From positions 79,301,501 to 79,365,500 of the forward strand of contig NC_133386.1 in the NCBI RefSeq assembly GCF_047511655.1: 64,000 nt of DNA, written 5' to 3'. Under the pieces are notes generated by a model that saw only the letters and a list, made by a program, of their open reading frames with translations, was not told where the DNA came from and did not search any database. The stretch is from Castor canadensis. Lineage: Eukaryota > Chordata > Mammalia > Rodentia > Castoridae. The translations under genes were made by a program, and so were the position numbers. Positions 58,370 to 64,000 of the stretch are shown here, in pieces. Within the stretch, counting starts at the first letter, position 1; the number at the start of each line of letters is the position of its first letter.

Positions 58370-58917
58370 ATTGTGTTACTCAGTTTTCTGTTAACTGTAA
58401 CAATTACCTGAGATAATCAATTTACAAAGAGAAAAGTTTTATTTTGTTTCATACTTTTGGAGGTTTTATGTCATTGTCAGATGTTTCATTTGTTTTAGGG
58501 TTTGTGGCAGCATAGTACATCATGGTGGAGAACACATGGCAGAGTAAGCTGCTCACCTATGGGAGGCAAAACAGAGTGAGAAGGGACCCAATATCCCATA
58601 AGAATTTGTCCCAAATGACTGAAAGGCCCTACCACTCAAGAGTTTCCACAAATTATTTTGCCGAAACTATTTTCTGCTGGGTATTGAGGGGGTAGTGGGG
58701 AGAGGGAGGGGGCGGAGTGGGTGGTATGGGAGGGGGTGGGGGCAGGGGGGTGAAATGATCCAAGCCTTGTATGCACATATGAATAATAAAAGAAAAAAAA
58801 ATTAAGCCAAAAAAAAAAAAAAAAGAGTTTCCACAACCTCCCAGTAGAAGCAATCTGGGGATCAAGCCTTTGACATATGAACCTTTGAGGGAGGCACTCC
58901 TGATCCGAACAATAGCA
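58370..58917 (-). repeat. ERVL-MaLR-type LTR, antisense, split by an L1 tail
   Basis: 'tgtgttactcagttttctgt', 'aattacctgagataatcaat', 'gtggcagcatagtacatcat' and 'cagagtaagctgctcaccta', continuing after the insertion with 'cctcccagtagaagcaatct' and 'tttgacatatgaacctttga'. The L1 tail occupies 58,652-58,822. Confidence 0.75.
58652..58822 (+). mobile_element. Very short (about 170 bp) young L1 tail insertion
   Basis: From 'tttctgctgggtattgaggg' through the G-rich tract to 'cacatatgaataataaaaga' and an A-tail interrupted by 'ttaagcc'. Flanked by an exact 14-bp repeat 'aagagtttccacaa' at 58,638-58,651 and 58,823-58,836. Same subfamily as the 42-45 kb and 51.4 kb insertions. Confidence 0.92.
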
Positions 58918-58929
58918 GGGAATAGCATA

Positions 58930-59045
58930 TTTTTTTAAAAAAAATTTAGTAGCATATATTTATTATACAAAGAGTTTTCTGTGATATTTCCATACACACA
59001 CATATATATATATTGTACTTTGATCAAATTCACCCTCTCCTTTTT
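58930..59045 (-). mobile_element. Antisense L1 3'-UTR tail fragment
   Basis: T-rich, then 'tttattatacaaagagtttt', 'ctgtgatatttccatacaca' and 'gtactttgatcaaattcacc', the subfamily also found at 19.1 kb. Confidence 0.55.
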
Positions 59046-59054
59046 TTACTCTTT

Positions 59055-62000
59055 CTTTTATTTTGTAGTTTTTTAAATAAAATTTTTGTTAGGACATATT
59101 AGTTATACAGGGGGTTATTCATACTGACCATTCCAATTAGACTTATATTGTACATTATTTACATTTCTGCCTTTGTCTCTCCCCTTCAATCCCCTCCCCA
59201 CCCTACTTAGAGTAATTGCAAGAGGTTTTTTAGTTCTGTTTCACATATATATATATATATGAAGTCCATCACCCATATACCATCACCTTAATCTCCTCTC
59301 TTCACCCTCCCCTCTCTCATAAGTACTCCCCCACACTATGCCTATTGTTCAGTCCTGATTTTTGTTATTAATTAAGTTGATGTTCACAGGGGTGTCTCAG
59401 TGTATGCCCTCTCTGGGTATGTTTTGCTTCGATCTGTTCAGTACCTTCGAATACTCTCCCTTACCCCATTACCTCCCACTCCCAATTTTTCAACAGTTTT
59501 CAACACATATGCTTATGTCCGCTACCTTTACATCTTATGGTATACTATATTACTGATGCTCTATTGTTCACTTTCTTTCCCTTTTTCTCCAAGTTCTATA
59601 GAGTAGTTCCACTGTCACAAACATGTTCTACATATGAGTTTGTATATGATCATGATTGATTTTGTGTGTATGTTTATTTTTGGATCTATCTTCCACGTAT
59701 GAGAGAAAACATGCAGCTTTTGTGTTTCTAATCTTGGCTAACTTCACTTAGCATGATGTCCTCCAACTGCCTCCATTTACCTTCAAACCTCATGTCATTA
59801 TTCCTTGTGGCTGAGTGGTACTCCTTTGTGTATATGTACCACAATTTCGTGATCCATTCCTCAGTTGTAGGGCATCTGGGTTGTTTCCAGAGCTTGACTA
59901 TTGTGAATGGTGCTGTGATGAACATCATTGTACAGGTGTTTCCATTGTATCCTGTCTTACACTCTTTTGGGTAGATGCCCAGGAACAGTATCACTGGATC
60001 ATATGACAGTTCTGTCTTCAGGTTTTTGAGGAATCTCCATACTGCTTTCCACAGGGGTTGTGGTAACTTGCATTTCCCACTAGCAATGTATAAGGGTTCC
60101 TGTTCTGTCACATCCTTGCCATCATTTGTTGTTGTTAAGACCCTTGATTATGGCCATTCTAACTGGGGTGAGATGAATTCTAAGCTTTGTTGTGCTTTGC
60201 ATCTCTTTTATAATCAGGGAAGTTGAACACTTCTTCATCTATTTATAGGCTCTTTGTACTTCTTCACTTGAGAATTCCCTGTTTAATTCATGTGCCCATT
60301 TTTTCATTGGGGTGTTGATTCTTTAGGACTGAGTTTTTTGAGTTCCCTGTATATATCAGATAAGTAGCTGGCAAAGATTTTCTCCCATTCTGTGGGCTGT
60401 CTCTTGAGTCTGGTGACTGTGTCCTTTGCTGTGCAGAAGCTCTCTAGCTTGATGCTGTCCCATTTGTTCATTGTTTCTCTTAAATGCTGAGCCTTTTGGG
60501 TTCTGTTGAGGAAGTTGTTCCCTGTACCTCTCTGTTCCAGTGTATTTACTACTGCTTCTTGGAGTTGTTTCAGAATTTCAGGCCTTGTATTAAGGTCTTT
60601 GATCCACTTTGAGTTGATTTTGGTACAGGGTGAAAGATGGGAATCTAGTTTCAGTCTTCTACATGTGCATATCCGGTTTTCCCTGCAGCATTTGTTGAAG
60701 AGGCTGTTTTTTCTCCATTGTGTGTTTTGGGCTACTTTATCAAAGATCAGTTGGCATAGATGTGTGGGTTTATGTCTGGATCTTCTATTTTGATCCATTG
60801 GTCTTCCTGTCTGTTTTTTTTCTTCCTCCTCCTACCTTTGTTTTGCCAATACCATGCTGCTTTTATTATTATGATTCTGTAGTGTAGTTTGAAGTTGAGT
60901 ATTGTGATGTCTCCAGTATTGGAATTTTTGCTCATAATTGCTTTGGCTATTCAAGGTTTTTATGTGTCCATATGTATTTCAAGATTGTTTTTTCTATTTT
61001 TGTGCAAAACATCATTGGAATTTTGGTAGGGATGTGTTGAACATGTAGATTGCTTTTGATAGTATGGCCATTTTCACAATGTTGATTCTACCAATCCACG
61101 AGCATGGAAGGTCCTTCCATCTTCTGATATCTTCTTCTATTTCTCTCTTCAGTGGTTTATAGTTTTCATTAGAAAGGTCTTTGGTTTCGTTTGTTAAATT
61201 TATTCTGAGGTATTTTATTTTTTTTTGAGGCTATTGTAAATGGGATTATTTCCTTGATTTCTTTCTCAGTTTGTGTGTTGTTGGTATGTAGAAAAGCTAC
61301 TGATTTCTGTATGTTAACTTTGTATTTTGCTACTTTGTCAAAAGACTATGACTTCTAGCAGTTTTTTGGTAGAGTTTTGGGGGTCTCTTACGTATAGGAT
61401 CATGCTATTTGCGAATAGGGATAGTTTCACTTCTTCCTTCCCTATTTGAATTCTTTTTATTTCTTGCTCTTGTCTTACTGCTCTGGCTTGGAATTCCAAA
61501 ACTATATTGAATAGGAGTGGAGAAAGTGGACAGCCCTGTCTCATTCCTGATTTTAAGGGGAATGGTTTCTGTTATTCTCCATTTAATATATTGTTGGCTT
61601 TAGGTTTGTTATATATAGTATTTATTGTATTGAAGAACATTCCTTCTATTCCTAGTTTCTCCAGTGATTTTATCATGAAAGGGTTTTGGATTTTGTCAAA
61701 GGCTTTTTTGGCATCCATTGAGAGGATCATGTGGTTTTTGTCCTTCCTTCTGTTTATATGCTGCATTATATTCATGGATTTACATATGTTGAACCATCCT
61801 TGCATCCCTGGCATGAAACTGACTAGGTCATGGTATATTATTTTTTTGACATGTTTTTGAATTCTGTTTGCTGGTATTTTGTTTTGAATCTTTGCATCTT
61901 TATTCATTAAAGATATTGGTCTATAATTCTCTTTTCTGGTCACATCTTTGTTTGGTTTCAGACTGAATGTAATGCAGGCTTCATAGAATGAGTTTGGTAG

Positions 62001-64000
62001 TGTTCTTTCTCTTTCTAATTCCTGTAAAAGTTTGAGGAGTTTTTAAATCCTTTGAAGATTTGGTAGAATTAGACCATGAATCCACCCAGTCCTGGGCACT
62101 TCTTTGTAGGGAGACTCTTTATTACTGCTTCAATTTCTTTGCATATAATAGGACTATTTAGGTGGTTAATATCCTCTTGGTTCAATTTTGGTTGGTTATA
62201 TGCATCTAGAAATTTATCCATTTCATCTAGATTTTCCAGTTTACTTGAATATAAGTTTTACTCTCTAATGATTCTCTGGATTTTGTTGGTATTTGTGGTT
62301 ATGTCCCCTTTTTCTTCTCTGATTTTATAAATTTGGGTCTTCTCCCTTCTCTGTTTTGTCATGTTGGCTAAAGGTTTGTCAATCTTGTTAATCTTTTCAA
62401 AGAATCAACTTTTGGTTTCACTGATTCTTTGTATAGTTTTCTTTGTCTTGATCTTATTGATCTCAGCCCTGATCTTTGTTATTTCTATCTGCCTGCTGGT
62501 TTTGGGTTTGGTTTGTTCTAGTTTTTCTTGGAGCTTAAGGTGCTTATTAGGTTGTTTATTTGAGAGGTCTCTGTTTTTTTATAATGTAGACACTTATAGC
62601 CATAAACTTTCCCCTTAGCACAGCCTTTGCTATTTCTCACAGATTCTGGCAGGTTGTCTTTTCATTTTCATTGGATTCTAGGTACTTTCTGATTTCTTCT
62701 TTTATTACTTCAGTCACCCATTTTTCAGCAATGTGTTGTTCAGTCTCAATGTGTTTGAATATTTTCTTCTTTTTTGTTGAGGTCTAGTTTTATTCCGTTG
62801 TGGTATGATATGATGCATGGGGTTATTTCAATTTTGTTGAATTTGTTGAGACTGGTGTTGTGTCCTAAAATATGATCTATTTTTGACAAGGTTCCATGAG
62901 CTGCAGAAAAGAATGTGTATTGCCTAATTTTTGGGTGAAATACTCTGTAGATATCAACCATGTCACTATGTCTATTTGGTCTAATGTGTTGAGTAGATTT
63001 GAAGTTTCTTTGTTGATCTTTTGTCTGGATGACCTATCTAATTGTGCAGTATTCAGGTCTCCCACCATCACTGTGTTAACATTTATCTGTGCCATTAGGG
63101 CCATTAGAGTTTTTTCGATGTAGATATGTGTCCCTGAATTTGTGCATCTATGTTAATGATTGATATTTCCTCTTGATGAATTGTTCCTTTCATTAATATG
63201 AAGTGACCTTAATTGTCTCTTCTGATTGACTTCAGGCTGAAGTCTACTTTGTCAGATATGAATATTGCTAATCCTGCCTGCTTATGGGGTCCATTTGCTT
63301 GGAAAACTTTTTTCCAGCCTTTGACTCTAAGCCAAAGATGAGTCTGGTGTAAGCAACATAAGGTTGGGTCTTGTTTTTTAACCCAGTTTCCTATTCTGTG
63401 TCTTTTTATTGGGGTATTGAGGTCATCTACATTCAGTGTTAATATTGGAGGTGCTGTTGTTTCCAGTCATTCTTGTTCACCTGTTGTTCAGTTTTACCTA
63501 TTCCTTGTTCTACTTGCTCAAAAGGGTTTATTCTTTCTTGAGTCTTCCTGTCTCATTCTAGTTTCTTCTATATGTAAAAGTCCTTTAAATATCTTCTGTA
63601 GGATTGGCTTGGTTGTCACAAATTCCTTTGGTTTTTTCTTGTTCTGAAAGGTTTTAATTTCTCCTTCAATTAGGATGGTTAGTTTTTCTGGGTAGACAAG
63701 CCTTGGTTGACAGTTGCTTCCTTTCAGTGACTGAATTATGTCTTTCTATGACCTTGTTGCAGTTAGAGTTTGAGTTTAGAAATCTGCTGTTATTCTAATG
63801 GGTTTGCTTTTATATGTGTCTTGTCTTTTTACTTTTGCAGCTTTCAGAATTCTTTGTTCTGTGTGCTGAGTGTTTTGATTATGGTGTGTCTTGGGATGTT
63901 TCTGTTTTTGTCCTGATGGTTTTTTGTTCTGTAAGCTTCCTGCATCTGGGTGTCTCTGTCTTTCTCAAAGTTAGGGAATTTTTCTGCTATTATTCTATTG
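59055..64000 (-). mobile_element. Long antisense L1, continuing past the right edge
   Basis: A 3' UTR (59,055-59,740, 'ttatacagggggttattcat') is followed on the minus strand by a complete-length ORF2 region (about 63,470 down to 59,740) and ORF1 C-terminal text from about 63,500 to the window end ('tctccttcaattaggatggt', 'ttctgctattattctattg'). No large internal deletion is evident in ORF2. The 5' part lies outside the window. Confidence 0.85.
59728..63470 (-). pseudogene. L1 ORF2 remnant, full-length but frame-broken
   Basis: Recognisable minus-strand frames cover most of ORF2. 61,572-61,943 holds [19 protein letters not shown] and the motif-A text ([14 protein letters not shown]). 61,338-61,544 begins [13 protein letters not shown] and has FANSMILYV where the family has FADD, so both catalytic aspartates are replaced. 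60,304-60,798 is the C-terminal domain and 59,728-60,111 the extreme C-terminus ([24 protein letters not shown]). The start is near 63,470 (complement of 'ttcagtgttaatattggagg'). Stops and frameshifts between these blocks show it is dead. Confidence 0.85.

Noticed and set aside
1-64000. A new multi-gene biological system (defence, biosynthetic or similar)
   Set aside because: The window holds no cluster of unrelated protein genes. Nearly all recognisable coding text is L1 ORF1/ORF2, one ARPC2 retrocopy and one partial gene.

Overview
This is a mammalian, AT-rich, gene-poor window dominated by LINE-1 (L1). Older layers include MIR and L2 fragments, ERVL-MaLR-type LTRs and a Tigger-like DNA transposon. 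Younger SINEs combine a B1/7SL-like left part (reading like 'gtggctcacacctgtaatcc') with an ID/tRNA-like right part (like 'ctgagttcaagcaccagtac'). From memory I associate that composite SINE, and an L1 tail reading 'gcacatatgaataataaaa', with castorimorph rodents such as beaver. This host assignment is an inference at moderate confidence. No bacterial, CRISPR, operon or phage features are present.

Layout. 1-781: 3' end of an uninterrupted Ser/Thr/Pro-rich reading frame that enters from the left, with the look of a single-exon gene or retrogene. 2.0-9.9 kb: a MaLR LTR, several antisense L1 pieces, SINEs and a diverged direct duplication. 10.1-11.5 kb: a processed pseudogene of ARPC2 (Arp2/3 subunit 2) on the minus strand, with target-site duplication, poly(A), an inactivated start and a premature stop. 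12.2-25.7 kb: old L1, SINEs, a Tigger-like fossil and long stretches with nothing recognisable. At 20.62-20.69 kb lies a precise retro-insertion of the 5' half of tRNA-Lys(CTT). 25.7-33.5 kb: a near full-length antisense L1 with a nested L1 tail and a SINE. 34.4-39.45 kb: a sense L1 facing it head to head, with a roughly 2 kb internal deletion in ORF2. 39.7-40.7 kb: an ancient repeat, partly duplicated, with a MaLR LTR between the copies. 42.13-45.26 kb: the youngest large L1, 5'-truncated, with a 750-codon open ORF2 segment carrying the reverse transcriptase. 45.3-59 kb: mostly unrecognised sequence with short L1 tails, MIR/L2 and two MaLR LTRs. 59.05-64.0 kb: a second long antisense L1 that runs off the right edge.

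No gene here is convincingly active except possibly the one cut by the left edge. The coherent biology is L1 retrotransposition. L1 insertions, SINEs, the ARPC2 retrocopy and the tRNA-half insertion all carry marks of L1-type target-primed reverse transcription (TT/AAAA-like targets, target-site duplications, A-tails where expected). I found no new enzymatic or defence system. The most noteworthy items are the tRNA-half retro-insertion, the open reading frame at the left edge, and the evidence of relatively recent L1 activity. All similarity statements come from reading and memory; no database search was run.
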